DNA of 64,000 nt from assembly GCA_028289425.1 (NCBI GenBank), contig JANQPL010000014.1, positions 220,954 to 284,953 of the forward strand. Direction: 5' to 3'. The position numbers and the translations under genes are program-made. Positions 52,571-63,732 of this stretch are shown piece by piece; position 1 is the first letter of the stretch; every line of letters starts with the position of its first letter. Source of the stretch: Alphaproteobacteria bacterium (GTDB lineage: Bacteria; Pseudomonadota; Alphaproteobacteria; JANQMY01). The notes under the pieces are model-generated. The model saw only the letters and a program-made list of their open reading frames with translations. It was not told the origin of the DNA and did no database searches.

Positions 52571-52748
52571 CGCGCCGGGGACGGACCCGTTTGTCCGATT
52601 GTTTGCTTACGCTCGTTTTTGCATCAGGTTTCACGATCATGATTATTGGATTTCAGTTGACGGCAATCGTTCGCCCCATGCTCGGCGGCGCTGGTCCTTG
52701 CAAGCGACTTACGGTCCGCCATCGGGTTTGAACGGCTCTCCGGTGGCG
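52558..52748 (+). promoter_or_regulatory. Structured leuA leader RNA (attenuator)
   Basis: Three hairpins follow the leader peptide. The first is CCCGGCGCG/CGCGCCGGG (52558-52579), whose loop includes the peptide stop codon. The second is CGGAC/GTCCG (52582-52597), followed by the T-rich ATTGTTTGCTT. The third is CCGCCATCGG/CCGGTGGCGG near 52716-52748. In addition GCAAACAA in the peptide region can pair with TTGTTTGC around 52600. Which pairings compete is not determined; the rest of the 52377-52828 gap is otherwise empty. Confidence 0.5.
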
Positions 52749-52804
52749 GCACGTGGCCCACATTTACGTTTCAGTAACCAAACGCAAAGGAATTCCAGCG
52801 ATAA

Positions 52805-54514
<1,710 letters not shown>

Positions 54515-54525
54515 GGACGCCTGTG

Positions 54526-54656
54526 TCACCCCCCTCCTAACCTCCCCCCATCAAAGGGGGGAGGAACAATGCCGTGCCCCCGCAATACACTCCCACCTCC
54601 CCCTCGATGGGGGAGGTCGAAAAACCGGCGAAAGCCGGATTTTCGGGTGGGGGTGA
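54526..54656. repeat. Compound palindromic repeat, CCTCCCCC type
   Basis: Outer arms TCACCCCC (54526-54533) and GGGGGTGA (54649-54656) enclose three hairpins. These are CCTCCCCCC/GGGGGGAGG (54541-54564), ACCTCCCCC/GGGGGAGGT (near 54595-54617) and AACCGGC-GAAA-GCCGGATT with a GNRA loop (54620-54640). This layout is the common CACCCCCACCCTAACC-type interspersed repeat of Proteobacteria. Confidence 0.8.
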
Positions 54657-54697
54657 TTGGCTTGCGGAAGCAAGATGATCAAGCTCCCCAACAAGCC

Positions 54698-55549
54698 TCA
54701 CCCAAACATGCCCTCAATAAAGTGTTTGGTGCGCTTGTCTTTGGGATTGGTGAAAATCTCTTCGGTCGCGCCGGCTTCCACCAATTCGCCCAGATAGAAG
54801 AACGCCGTGCGGTCGGCAATGCGGTGTGCTTGCTCCAAGCTGTGGGTGATGATCACAATGGCGTAGCGCTCAGCCAATTCGGTGATTAGCTTCTCGATCA
54901 CGCCTGCCGCCACCGGATCTAGTGCCGACACGGGTTCGTCCATCAGCAACACGTCCGGACCGTTGGCAATCGCCCGGGCAATGCACAGACGCTGCTGCTG
55001 CCCGCCGGATAACCCGGTTCCCGAATGGTCGAGAATGTCTTTCACTTCTTCCCACAGACCGGCGCGGCGCAGACTCTTTTCTACCAGTTCGTCCAGATCG
55101 CTCTTGCGGTCGAACAGCCCATGAAGCCGGGGGCCGAACGCCACATTGTCATAGATCGATTTGGGGAACGGATTGGGCGCCTGCGCCACCATACCGATGC
55201 GCGAGCGAATGAGCACCGGGTCGATGTTGGGATCGTAAATGTCCTTGCCTTCCAGCAGCACATCGCCCGTGATGCGCGCCCCGTCCACCGTGTCGTTCAT
55301 GCGGTTCAAGCAGCGCAGAAAGGTGGATTTTCCGCATCCGGACGGTCCCATCAAGGCGAGCACTTCCCGATTGTTAACATCGATGGTGACGTCTTTTAGC
55401 GCGTGAAAGTCTTCGTAGAAGACGTTCACCTCGCGGCACACCATTTTGGCGTCATGCCCCCCAGAGACGGCGGGGCCCGCGCCCCGCGTGCGCACGGGTT
55501 CTGGTTTTGGGCGCTGTGATTTGGGTGAAGCAAACAGGCTCTGAATCAT
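54698..55549 (-). CDS. pstB: Phosphate ABC transporter ATP-binding protein
   Basis: A 283-residue ATPase of the high-affinity phosphate transporter. Walker [10 protein letters not shown] is at 68-76; the PstB-typical [21 protein letters not shown], the signature [16 protein letters not shown] and Walker [17 protein letters not shown] are intact. An N-terminal extension of about 35 basic and Pro-rich residues is longer than in E. coli. Last gene of pstCAB here; no phoU follows in the window. Confidence 0.96.
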   Translation of the reverse strand: MIQSLFASPKSQRPKPEPVRTRGAGPAVSGGHDAKMVCREVNVFYEDFHALKDVTIDVNNREVLALMGPSGCGKSTFLRCLNRMNDTVDGARITGDVLLEGKDIYDPNIDPVLIRSRIGMVAQAPNPFPKSIYDNVAFGPRLHGLFDRKSDLDELVEKSLRRAGLWEEVKDILDHSGTGLSGGQQQRLCIARAIANGPDVLLMDEPVSALDPVAAGVIEKLITELAERYAIVIITHSLEQAHRIADRTAFFYLGELVEAGATEEIFTNPKDKRTKHFIEGMFG

Positions 55550-55553
55550 GGTC

Positions 55554-56858
55554 TTACCATTTGTGTTGGAATCGGTTGCGCAAATAGATCGCCAGGCTGT
55601 TCATGAAGACGAGCAGCACCAGCAGCACCATGATCGCCGCCGCGGTTTTTTCCGCGAACGCCCGCTCGGGACTGGTCGACCAGGTGTAGATTTGTACGGG
55701 CAAGGGCGCCGCCGGATCCAAAATGCCGGCCGGCGTGTCCACCATAAAGGCGACCATGCCGATCATGAGCAAGGGTGCGGTTTCGCCCAACGCTTCCGCC
55801 ATGCTGATGATGGTGCCCGTCAGAATGCCCGGCATGGCGGACGGCAACACCACTTGCGTGACCGTCTGCAATTTTGAGGCGCCCAGTTCCAGCGCCCCTT
55901 CCCTCAATGACGGCGGCACGGCGGCAATGGCCGCCCGCGCGGCGATGATGATGGTCGGCAAGGTGAGCAGGCTGAGCGCAAGGCCGCCGGCCAGCGGCGT
56001 GGAGCGCGGAATGCCGAACAGCCGAATGAACACGGCAAGCGCCAACAGGCCGAAGACGATCGACGGCACCGCGGCCAAATTCCGGATGTTTACGTCGATA
56101 AATTCCGTCCACCAATTTTTGGGCGCAAACTCCTCAAGGTAAACCGCTGCGGCCACCCCCAGCGGCAGCGAGACCACCAGAGTCACCATCAGCATCAAAA
56201 TGGACCCAACAGCGGCACCGAAAATACCGGCGATTTCGGGTTCGCGGCTGTCATTGCCGAAAAAGAACATGGAATTGAAGCGGCCTTCCATGAAGCCGCC
56301 GGCTTCCATCCGCTCGACCCACGCCAATTGCCTGTCGGTAATAAGCCGCTGCTCTTCGGGCACATCCCGCGGGGCGAACCCTTTCTTGATGATGTCGATA
56401 TCGTCCGAGGCAGGCAACCAGACGTCTCGCACCGTGCCGATCCAATCGGGATTGGCGCGCACTTGCTGTTGGATGAAGTACCCGGCGGACGGGGTGAGCA
56501 GGGCCATCATCTCCCGCCGGCCGCGTCTGTCTTCCGCGGCCCCCAATCGGCTTTCAAGCCCTTCGCGCACCAATTTGCGGAAATTCACGTTGCGCAACGC
56601 GGCATCCAATTCCGGGGCGGCAACGCGCAATTCCTCCGCCCTCAGATCGATGGGTACGGACAATTGGGTCTGGGTGAACGCCGTGTAGCCTTGCGCGCTG
56701 ATGGACACGAACAGGATCAACAGCAATCCGGTCGCCACCGCAATCGCCGTGCCGCCGAAGACTTTGAGCCGACGTTCCGCCCCGCGGCGGCGTTTCACGG
56801 AGCGCTGGAACCTGTCGGAGGTAAACACATCCTCCTGAGCGTGATGTTTGCTAGTCAT
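55554..56858 (-). CDS. pstA: Phosphate ABC transporter permease PstA
   Basis: A 434-residue permease. The N-terminal 240 residues hold one membrane helix and a large extracytoplasmic region (DUF3333 type), as in alphaproteobacterial PstA. Then come five or six permease helices with the EAA loop [46 protein letters not shown]. The ATG at 56858, with AGGAG upstream, overlaps pstC by eight bases. Four bases separate it from pstB. Confidence 0.95.
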   Translation of the reverse strand: MTSKHHAQEDVFTSDRFQRSVKRRRGAERRLKVFGGTAIAVATGLLLILFVSISAQGYTAFTQTQLSVPIDLRAEELRVAAPELDAALRNVNFRKLVREGLESRLGAAEDRRGRREMMALLTPSAGYFIQQQVRANPDWIGTVRDVWLPASDDIDIIKKGFAPRDVPEEQRLITDRQLAWVERMEAGGFMEGRFNSMFFFGNDSREPEIAGIFGAAVGSILMLMVTLVVSLPLGVAAAVYLEEFAPKNWWTEFIDVNIRNLAAVPSIVFGLLALAVFIRLFGIPRSTPLAGGLALSLLTLPTIIIAARAAIAAVPPSLREGALELGASKLQTVTQVVLPSAMPGILTGTIISMAEALGETAPLLMIGMVAFMVDTPAGILDPAAPLPVQIYTWSTSPERAFAEKTAAAIMVLLVLLVFMNSLAIYLRNRFQHKW

Positions 56859-58227
56859 ATCTCTCCTGATAAACCTCCATGACGCGCAGGCCGATAATGT
56901 TGAGCACGAGGGTGACGAGGAACAACGCCAAGCCCAGCGCAAAGGCCGACAAGGTTGTGGGACTGTCGAACGGCTGATCGCCGGTAAGCACGGTGGTGAT
57001 CTGTACCGTGATGGTCGTCACGGATTCGAGCGGGTTGGCGGTCAAGTTCGCGGCAAGGCCCGCCGCCATCACCACAATCATGGTTTCGCCGAGCGCCCGG
57101 CTAATCGCGAGCACCATGGCGCTCAGCAAGCCCGGCAGGGCGGCCGGCAACACCACTTTCAGAATGGTTTCGCCTTCGGTTGCGCCCAGACTCAACGCCG
57201 CGTCGCGCAGCCGATAGGGCACCGAGCTGATCACATCGTCCGACAGGGAACTGACGAACGGTATGATCATGATGCCCATCACCATGCCCGCCGCCAGCGC
57301 CGATTCCGAACTGACCGTCAGCCCCATGGATTCACCGAAGGTTTTGATGATGGGCGCCACGGTCACGGCGGCGAAAAATCCGTACACCACCGTGGGCACG
57401 CCCGCCAGAATCTCGATGACCGGTTTGGCGGTCGCCCGAATATTGGGATGGGCGAATTCCACCATGTAGATGGCCGACAAGAGGCCCACGGGTGCCGCCA
57501 CCAGCATGGCGATGCCGGCAATGATCAAACTGCCCGTGAACAGGGGCACGAAGCCGAACGCCCCTTCCGCCACGTTTTGGTCTTCGCGGATGGCGTTTTG
57601 CGGGCTCCAATCGAGACCGAAGAAAAAGTCCTGGGGCGTAACCACCGAAAAGAACAACAAAGCTTCCGTGGCCAGCGAAAAGACGATGCCGATGGTGGTC
57701 AGGATCGCCACCACGGAACAGGCCACCAGCAATCCCAGAAAGATGCGTTCGCTGGAATTGCGCGCCCGAAAATCCTTGTGGATGCGTGCATTGGCATAGA
57801 CACCCAGAAGGAGTGACAGGCCGATGGCGGCAAGCCCCATGATCCAATCGAACAGATTGTGCAAACCAAGCATCCGATCGGCCGCGGCCTGTTCTTCGGC
57901 CGTTACCGCCTGCCGGGTTTCGATACCCGCCGCCACCGCATCGATGCGCGACAGGGTCACGGCCCTGTTGCGCCCTTCCGTGTAGCTGTCCGGCAGATCC
58001 GCCCAAACAAGCGCGTCGATCAGCGGGTATTTGATGATGACAGCCATCAGTATAAGGATGACCGCCGGCAATAAGGTACACAGCGCGACCCACCAGCCGT
58101 GATAGACCGGCAGAGAATGCAGGTCGCGCCGGCTGCCCTGGCCGATCGACCAGGCGCGCCGTAATCCGCTCAGAAAGCCGATAGCGGTCAACGCGAAGAT
58201 GACCGCGAGTGTAAGCGACACCGGCAT
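56851..58227 (-). CDS. pstC: Phosphate ABC transporter permease PstC
   Basis: A 458-residue permease, the long form with an additional N-terminal domain and three extra membrane helices before the transport domain. The EAA loop reads RLRDAALSLGATEGETILKVVLPAALPGLLSAMVLAISRALGETMIV, and MVEFAHPNIRATAKPVIEILAGVPTVVYGF is characteristic. It partners PstA. The gene starts the unit; the periplasmic PstS is not beside it in this window, so it may lie elsewhere. Confidence 0.95.
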   Translation of the reverse strand: MPVSLTLAVIFALTAIGFLSGLRRAWSIGQGSRRDLHSLPVYHGWWVALCTLLPAVILILMAVIIKYPLIDALVWADLPDSYTEGRNRAVTLSRIDAVAAGIETRQAVTAEEQAAADRMLGLHNLFDWIMGLAAIGLSLLLGVYANARIHKDFRARNSSERIFLGLLVACSVVAILTTIGIVFSLATEALLFFSVVTPQDFFFGLDWSPQNAIREDQNVAEGAFGFVPLFTGSLIIAGIAMLVAAPVGLLSAIYMVEFAHPNIRATAKPVIEILAGVPTVVYGFFAAVTVAPIIKTFGESMGLTVSSESALAAGMVMGIMIIPFVSSLSDDVISSVPYRLRDAALSLGATEGETILKVVLPAALPGLLSAMVLAISRALGETMIVVMAAGLAANLTANPLESVTTITVQITTVLTGDQPFDSPTTLSAFALGLALFLVTLVLNIIGLRVMEVYQERYD

Positions 58228-58348
58228 GTGACTTGGCCCCCACTTCAGAATTCGAAAGCTTCACTGCGAAAAGCTTTGAACCATTCTGAACAGGGTGGTG
58301 CGCATGAGACGTTGAGGTGGATCAATCCCCGGGCGTTGACACAAAAAA

Positions 58349-58366
58349 TTCACGGAAGTGTCACAG
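58349..58366 (-). promoter_or_regulatory. Pho-box-like direct repeat upstream of pstC
   Basis: Read on the minus strand: CTGTGAC-ACTT-CCGTGAA, two 7-base units separated by four bases, the layout of a PhoB box (CTGTCAT-N4-CTGTCAT). It is followed by a T-run and TGTGTCAA. It lies about 120 bp before the pstC start. The match is partial. Confidence 0.45.
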
Positions 58367-58400
58367 ACGACGGCGTGGAAGGATCAGGCAAATCGAAAAC

Positions 58401-58811
58401 TCATTTTCGCAAAATCATCCGTACACCCTGATCGCCGCTTTCGAAATAGGCAAGCTTGCCGGACACACAGCTGATGAGCTCGCCAGCCAGGTTGCCGAAC
58501 ACGTCGTCGACCGCTTCGTCCAGCGGCATGAAGGCGTCTTCCTCTTCGAACCCATCGCCCACGCAGCACACGGTTTCGGGCGCGCCTAACTCCCGCAGCT
58601 TGGCGAGCACGGCATCCGCATTTAGCTTGGCACAATCGATTTGAAAGCTCGGCAGCGGATCAAACTCATGGGGCAGCTTTGCGCAGCATTTGCGCCACCC
58701 GGCTTTGGTGCCTGCCAGCGCGCGCCAACGTCGCGCATCCCCTTTGTCCGGAAATTCAGCAAGTCCCACGAGATGGGTGTGGGCATCATCAATAGCCATG
58801 GCCTTGTCCAT
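58401..58811 (-). CDS. Hypothetical protein
   Basis: A 136-residue protein with no known family that I can name. It is Cys-rich (eight or so Cys, including KCCAKL and TVCCVGDGFEEED) with a middle segment ADAVLAKLRELGAP. The start is the ATG at 58811; an in-frame ATG four codons later is possible. There is no signal peptide. It faces a repeat upstream and the pstC promoter region downstream, and appears to stand alone. The ORF composition looks coding. Confidence 0.6.
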   Translation of the reverse strand: MDKAMAIDDAHTHLVGLAEFPDKGDARRWRALAGTKAGWRKCCAKLPHEFDPLPSFQIDCAKLNADAVLAKLRELGAPETVCCVGDGFEEEDAFMPLDEAVDDVFGNLAGELISCVSGKLAYFESGDQGVRMILRK

Positions 58812-58848
58812 TGTGTCGGTGTTTGCACCTACCAACCCCACCTCTAAC

Positions 58849-58969
58849 CGTCATCCCCGGGCTTGTCCCGGGGATCTATTGGCGCCTGCCGCTGGCGCTG
58901 AACCAAAGATCCAGCCCATTCAAGCATCGAGAGGCTATTGGACCCCCGGATTTGGATCCGGGGGTGACG
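58849..58969. repeat. Palindromic intergenic repeat, CGTCATCCCCGGG type
   Basis: Outer arms CGTCATCCCC (58849-58858) and GGGGGTGACG (58960-58969) enclose two inner hairpins. One is CCCCGGG/CCCGGGG (58855-58873) and the other CCCCCGGAT/ATCCGGGGG (58943-58964). It belongs to the common CGTCATCCCCGGGCTTG class of interspersed palindromes. Confidence 0.8.
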
Positions 58970-59000
58970 AATTGATAGACTGTCCCAAAAACACATCTCT

Positions 59001-59744
59001 CTACGGCTTCGTCAGCTTCAACACAAACCGGTCGGTGCGGCCGCGGATCGACTCATCGAAGACGAAGACCGTGCGGTCATCCTCCGGATTGGCGAGGATG
59101 TCGCTTTTTTCCACGGTGAAGCCCGCTTGTGTCGCCACATCGATCGCTTGCTGCTTTGTCATGCGGTGAAGCTCGGCATTATCCGCCCCCGGATCACCAT
59201 TGTGATCGGTGACTCCGAGCACACCGCCGGGCTTCAACAGCGAATGCGCCAGTTTGAGAATGGCCAACGCGTCATCCGGATTGTCATTGTACACGTCGTG
59301 CAGATTGAGCGCCGTCAGCGCGAAGTCGAGCGATGCCGGCTCCAGACCCAAATCATCAAACTCCCGGTCCAGCCGCTCCACATTCGGCAGGCGGCCATTG
59401 GCAAGGCGCGCCGCCATGGCCTTGTCAGCCGCGCCGTCACGGAATTCCAGCATCACTTTGGGATTCTGCGCATAGACCTTGCCGTCCGGCCCCACGGCAG
59501 CGGCCAGAACCTCCGTGTACCAACCGCTGGCGGCGATCATGTCCATCACGGTCATGCCCTCTTGCACGCCGAAGAAGGTGAGCACGTCGGCAGGCTTGCG
59601 GCTTTCATCCCGCGCCCGGTCCTCTTCCGACCGGTCGGCCGCGGCAAGCGCCGCTGCAATGTCCGTGTCGCCCGAGCCGCATTCCTGAAACATGGCGCAG
59701 CCGCTCAAGAATATCAGCGCCAGCGCGGTTACCGCCCATTTCAT
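59001..59744 (-). CDS. Lipoprotein with a SAM-methyltransferase-like domain
   Basis: A 247-residue protein. A lipoprotein signal (MKWAVTALALIFLSGC, lipobox LSGC) is followed by a class I methyltransferase fold of the COG4798 'predicted methyltransferase' type. The SAM-motif region reads GMTVMDMIAASGWYTEVLAAAVGPDGKVYAQNP, with NLHDVYNDNPDDALAILK and LLKPGGVLGVTDHNGDPG. Exported methyltransferases are odd because SAM is not expected in the periplasm. Either the fold has a different role or the signal is misread. It stands alone. Confidence 0.88.
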   Translation of the reverse strand: MKWAVTALALIFLSGCAMFQECGSGDTDIAAALAAADRSEEDRARDESRKPADVLTFFGVQEGMTVMDMIAASGWYTEVLAAAVGPDGKVYAQNPKVMLEFRDGAADKAMAARLANGRLPNVERLDREFDDLGLEPASLDFALTALNLHDVYNDNPDDALAILKLAHSLLKPGGVLGVTDHNGDPGADNAELHRMTKQQAIDVATQAGFTVEKSDILANPEDDRTVFVFDESIRGRTDRFVLKLTKP

Positions 59745-60036
59745 CGCATCGCCTCCCGCTTCTTATTTGTTCAACACGTTGATCCTGACCGGTTTACGTA
59801 CAAACTTCTAGACCCACATGCGCGAGGTTGCGCTGTTGCAATGCCCTCAGGGCGCAACAAGCGAACGCCCATAGAATCAATACCCCTGGTTGTTCGGCAC
59901 TTTCAGTTGTAGAGTACGCAACTATGCGGAGTCGCATTCAGATTGCCGAAAACTCTGCGCGGGTTTTGCGAGACCTTTACTACCCAGTCTCCTCGTCGAC
60001 ACTCCAAAAGAATGACACAAAAATGGAGGGATTCCT

Positions 60037-60528
60037 ATGTTGAGAGATTTATCAATAGCAGTGTCAGCCCTAACTTTAGGTCTTACTTGCTTTGGAGTTG
60101 AGGGTACAGCTCAAGAAATTGAACTTCCTGGTGGGCCCCCAATTTGTCTCGGCAAACAAGCGGTCGAGGACGCAATCCAAAGAAATGAGGAGTCCCATGA
60201 CCGACGTGTAATGGGCGAATTCTACATTGCCGGCGCATGGCCCTCTCAAGCAACCAGCCTGGAATTTAGAAGGGCTGTCGTAAGCTTTGTGAGAGATGGG
60301 TTCCGTCAGGAGATATACTGCTATTACAAAGCGAGCATTCCGACAGGCAATATAACTGTCACAGTCAGATTTCCCCACGCAATGAGAACGTACGATGGTA
60401 ACTGGCCAAATGATATGATCGTGTTCAAGGACCTTTCAACAAGCCCTGCGTGGAACAAAACCGAATCTACAGTCGAAATTGAAACATTCGAGTGTACCGG
60501 AACCTCAGCAGATCAATGTCGACAATAA
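60037..60528 (+). CDS. Hypothetical secreted protein
   Basis: A 163-residue protein with a signal peptide ending near GTAQ-EIELPGG. GGAGG lies about 12 bases before the ATG. The mature domain has VMGEFYIAGAWPSQ, AVVSFVRDGFRQEIYCYYK and ITVTVRFPH segments and two or three Cys, suggesting a small beta-rich periplasmic domain. I do not recognise a family. Base composition is lower in GC than neighbours, also in the flanks 59770-60620, hinting at transfer. Confidence 0.72.
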   Translation: MLRDLSIAVSALTLGLTCFGVEGTAQEIELPGGPPICLGKQAVEDAIQRNEESHDRRVMGEFYIAGAWPSQATSLEFRRAVVSFVRDGFRQEIYCYYKASIPTGNITVTVRFPHAMRTYDGNWPNDMIVFKDLSTSPAWNKTESTVEIETFECTGTSADQCRQ

Positions 60529-60635
60529 AATCCTAACCGCTCAAGGCCGCAAAAAAAGAACAACACATCTGAGGTTTCGCGGAGCAATCGAAAAACCCAC
60601 AAGCTACTCAGGCGTCGTAGTTACACGAGGCGCAA

Positions 60636-61526
60636 CTATTTCTCACGCGACCGAAGAAACCCCAACACCGCGGCTGTGAACGCATCATTATCGTCGCCCG
60701 CCACCATGTGGCCGGTGCCGGAGACGTCCACATAGTCCGCATGCGGAACGTGGGCCAAGAATTCTTTCACATTCTCTTCGCTCACCACATCGGATTGGGC
60801 ACCGCGCACCAGCAACACGGGAATGGACAAGCGGGCGGCAGCCGACAGCATCTTTTCCGCCATTTCATCCATATGGGCGTCTCGGGCGTTGTGATCGATG
60901 CCGGCGGCCCCCGCACCCCGCGCCACAAAGGCCGGGTCCCATTGCCAATGCCAGCGCCCGTCCTTCTCGCGCATGATGCGGCGCAGACCATCCGTGTTGG
61001 GAGAGCGTTCCCGATGCGGATTATAAGCGGCGATCTTTTCGGCCGCCTCCTCCAACGACGCAAAGCCGTCCGGATGGGCCGACATAAATTCCACAATGCG
61101 GCGGATACCGTCCGGGTCCATGCGCGGGGTCACATCCACCAGCACCAGGGAAGAAAAAAGCGGTACGGCCGACTGGCCTTGGGCGAGCAGCGCCGTCATG
61201 CCCCCCATGGAGGCGCCCACAAGCGCGGGTGGGCGGTCGAACCGTCCGAGCTGTATCAGCAGGTCCCGCGCCATGATCTCCATGCCGTAATTGCCTTCCC
61301 CTGCCCAATCGCTTTCCCCATGGCCGCGGGCGTCGATGGTGGTGACGCAATAGCCGGCGCGCGCAAGCTTCTCGGCACTGGCGCGCCACGCCTGCCGGCT
61401 TTGGCCGCCCCCATGTTTCATCAGCACCGGCGGGTGCGCCGGGTCGCCCCGATCGGCGCCGCGCAAGGTAATGCCCCCTTCAACGGTGACTTCGAACGGC
61501 CGCGGGTCGATGGACTTGTCGCTCAT
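60636..61526 (-). CDS. Alpha/beta hydrolase
   Basis: A 296-residue alpha/beta-hydrolase-fold protein. The oxyanion segment LMKHGGGQSRQAWR, the nucleophile S106 in VGASMGG and the catalytic His in DVSGTGHMVAGDD are in place. TTIDARGHGESDW is typical of esterase or haloperoxidase-like members. The start is the ATG at 61526, four codons inside the longest frame. No substrate can be proposed. Confidence 0.9.
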   Translation of the reverse strand: MSDKSIDPRPFEVTVEGGITLRGADRGDPAHPPVLMKHGGGQSRQAWRASAEKLARAGYCVTTIDARGHGESDWAGEGNYGMEIMARDLLIQLGRFDRPPALVGASMGGMTALLAQGQSAVPLFSSLVLVDVTPRMDPDGIRRIVEFMSAHPDGFASLEEAAEKIAAYNPHRERSPNTDGLRRIMREKDGRWHWQWDPAFVARGAGAAGIDHNARDAHMDEMAEKMLSAAARLSIPVLLVRGAQSDVVSEENVKEFLAHVPHADYVDVSGTGHMVAGDDNDAFTAAVLGFLRSREK

Positions 61527-61737
61527 AACAAGAATCAAATCGCTATTTCGTCAGGCGCGAAATTGAAAAGGCCATCGTGCGGGCCTGTCAACCGGGCCGC
61601 CGCAAACCGCAGGCGCCGTAAGGGAAGGTGAGACGCCAGCCGCGACAGCAGAGCGCCTTCGTGTGCAGACGGAGTACAAGGGGCGACGCACATGGGAAGA
61701 AACGAAGGCCCACCCAACGCGCGCCTTCGTTCCCTGT

Positions 61738-62217
61738 TTAGAGCTGCTTCCGGAAGGTAACTTTGTCATCCCCTTTTACGTAGAAGTCGCGAATGCGGGC
61801 TTCTTCGTCATAGCCGTGTCTGCGGTAGAACGACCGCGTTGCGTCAAACGACTCAAGCCCCGACGTTTCAACGATCAGCAGGCGTTCGCCCCGCTTCCGG
61901 AGATGATCTTCCACGTGGCGCAGCAATTGTCCGCCCCGGCCGACACCTTGCGATCCAGGGTGCACACCGATGAAATAGAGATTCCAGACACGGTCGGCCA
62001 TCGCTTCGGGGGCGTAGTAGGCCGCGGCCAAAACACTTGGGTCGGCATCTACAATCCAAAAGTGATTGTCGCCCAAATCGCCCGCAAAATATTCCGACAC
62101 CATGGTGTCAAACTCCGCCAACTCATCAGACCGGAACAGTCCCGTTGCCACAGCAAGATCCAGGAGCGCAGCCTTATCCTGCGCGCGCGCAGAACGGATC
62201 GATGTCTTCGTAATCAT
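61738..62217 (-). CDS. GNAT-family N-acetyltransferase
   Basis: A 159-residue GNAT protein. Residues 5-30 form the first strand and helix (SIRSARAQDKAALLDLAVATGLF), and motif A reads IGVHPGSQGVGRGGQLLRHVEDHLRKRGERLLIVETSGL. The acyl-CoA-binding Gln/Arg-x-x-Gly-x-Gly/Ala pattern appears as QGVGRG. It probably acetylates a small molecule or protein. FYRRHGYDEEARIRDFYVKGDDKV completes the fold. Confidence 0.9.
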   Translation of the reverse strand: MITKTSIRSARAQDKAALLDLAVATGLFRSDELAEFDTMVSEYFAGDLGDNHFWIVDADPSVLAAAYYAPEAMADRVWNLYFIGVHPGSQGVGRGGQLLRHVEDHLRKRGERLLIVETSGLESFDATRSFYRRHGYDEEARIRDFYVKGDDKVTFRKQL

Positions 62218-62488
62218 GTTTGTTACTCGCGTTTGTAGGATTGTTGGACACGCAGAAACACACGCCGGCCGTATTTAAGCGGCGGCGGTGCCGTTGCGCT
62301 GTTTTGCAACCGAGAAGGTTGCGCTAACTGCAGATCACACGCTCTTCCAAAAACGCTCCTTCGCGCACACGCCCTGTGGTGTGATGGTGCGGCGACCCTA
62401 ACATGATTTCGCTGCCCGGCCACCAGATTGACAGCCGCCGTGTTAGAGTGCGCGTCACCCATCCACCCAATTGCGTGGGAGCAACACA

Positions 62489-62800
62489 ATGACCAAAGCC
62501 TATTGGATCGGGCACATGACCATCACGGATGAGGCGGCTTACAGAAAATACATCGCCGCCAATGGCAAAGCGTTTGCGAAGTTCGGCGCCAAATACCTGG
62601 TACGCGGTGGCGAGATCGAGCGGGTCGAAGGCACGGGCGAGGCGCGCTCTGTCGTCATCGAATTCCCAAGCTTAGAAGCGGCGAAGGCATGCTATGCCTC
62701 ACCGGAGTATCAAGCGGCCATCGCCCTGCGGGACGGTGCCTCTACAGGAGAGCTCCAAATTGTCGGCGGCTATGACGGCCCGCAACCGGGGGACAATTAA
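62489..62800 (+). CDS. DUF1330 domain-containing protein
   Basis: A 103-residue dimeric alpha+beta-barrel type protein of the DUF1330 family (PF07045): MTKAYWIGHMTITDEAAYRKYIAANGKAFAKFGAKYLVRGG..., then IEFPSLEAAKACYASPEYQAAIALR. Family function is unknown. The ATG at 62489 gives the family start. The next gene begins 11 bp later on the same strand. Confidence 0.92.
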   Translation: MTKAYWIGHMTITDEAAYRKYIAANGKAFAKFGAKYLVRGGEIERVEGTGEARSVVIEFPSLEAAKACYASPEYQAAIALRDGASTGELQIVGGYDGPQPGDN

Positions 62801-62811
62801 GGGAGGGGCGC

Positions 62812-63678
62812 ATGTCACGATGGATGGTGGGCGGCGCTGCCGCGCTGATCCTGCTGCTGGTGGGCGGCTGGGTTGTTGTTGACCGGGCCGGGCAAGGCAT
62901 CCCCGGTTTCATGGTGTGGCGTGCTCTTTCGGGTTATGCGAATGGCGGTGAGTATGTGGATCTCGGCCGCGCGCGGCTTTACGTGGAGACGTTTGGCGAA
63001 GGCGAACCGCTGCTGGTCATCCATGGCGGTTTTAGTTCGATCGAAACCATGCACGGGCAAATCACCGGGTTTGCAGACGAGCGCCTGGTGATCGCTGCGG
63101 ACAGCCGGGGCCATGGGCGCTCCGATCCGTTTGACGGGGACCTTCACTATGGGGATATGGCAGACGACATGGTGGCGCTGCTCGACCATTTCGATATTCC
63201 CCGTGCGGATGTTTTCGGCTGGAGCGATGGCGGCAACATTGCCTTTCACATGGCGATCCGTCATCCCACCCGGGTAAACAAATTCGCCGTGTTCGGCAGC
63301 AATTACCACCATGACGGATTGATCAAGTCGGATATCGACCCGCTGACGGACGGCCCTGAGGGGGAGGGCGCTGCCTCCATGCGGTTTCTCTACCGCACCC
63401 TGGCGCAAGACCCGGACCGTTGGCCCATCTTCTTTGAAAAGACCATGAAAATGTGGGCAACGGAACCCACCTTCACGGATGCGGACCTGGCCACAATCAC
63501 CGCGCCTGCCCTGATCATGGCGGGCGAGCACGACATGATTAAGCCGGAGCATCTGCAAAGCACGGCCGATGCCATACCCAATGCAAGACTTGTCATTTTG
63601 CAGGGGGACGATCACTTCGCACCGCTGCAAAATCCAACCGCCGTTAACACACCACTGAGGGCGTTTTTGGAGGAGTGA
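62812..63678 (+). CDS. Membrane-anchored alpha/beta hydrolase
   Basis: A 288-residue hydrolase with an N-terminal membrane helix or signal anchor (residues 5-24). HGGFSSIET is the oxyanion region, S138 the nucleophile in FGWSDGG, and the catalytic His lies in LQGDDHFAP. The fold and the GWSDGG nucleophile elbow are those of alpha/beta hydrolase_1 / peptidase S33-like members. It follows the DUF1330 gene after 11 bp and is probably co-transcribed. Confidence 0.9.
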   Translation: MSRWMVGGAAALILLLVGGWVVVDRAGQGIPGFMVWRALSGYANGGEYVDLGRARLYVETFGEGEPLLVIHGGFSSIETMHGQITGFADERLVIAADSRGHGRSDPFDGDLHYGDMADDMVALLDHFDIPRADVFGWSDGGNIAFHMAIRHPTRVNKFAVFGSNYHHDGLIKSDIDPLTDGPEGEGAASMRFLYRTLAQDPDRWPIFFEKTMKMWATEPTFTDADLATITAPALIMAGEHDMIKPEHLQSTADAIPNARLVILQGDDHFAPLQNPTAVNTPLRAFLEE

Positions 63679-63732
63679 GGCGCGGCTGCCTAAGCCCGTG
63701 GCGCTCCTGAAAGGCACGCCAAATTGTGCTAT

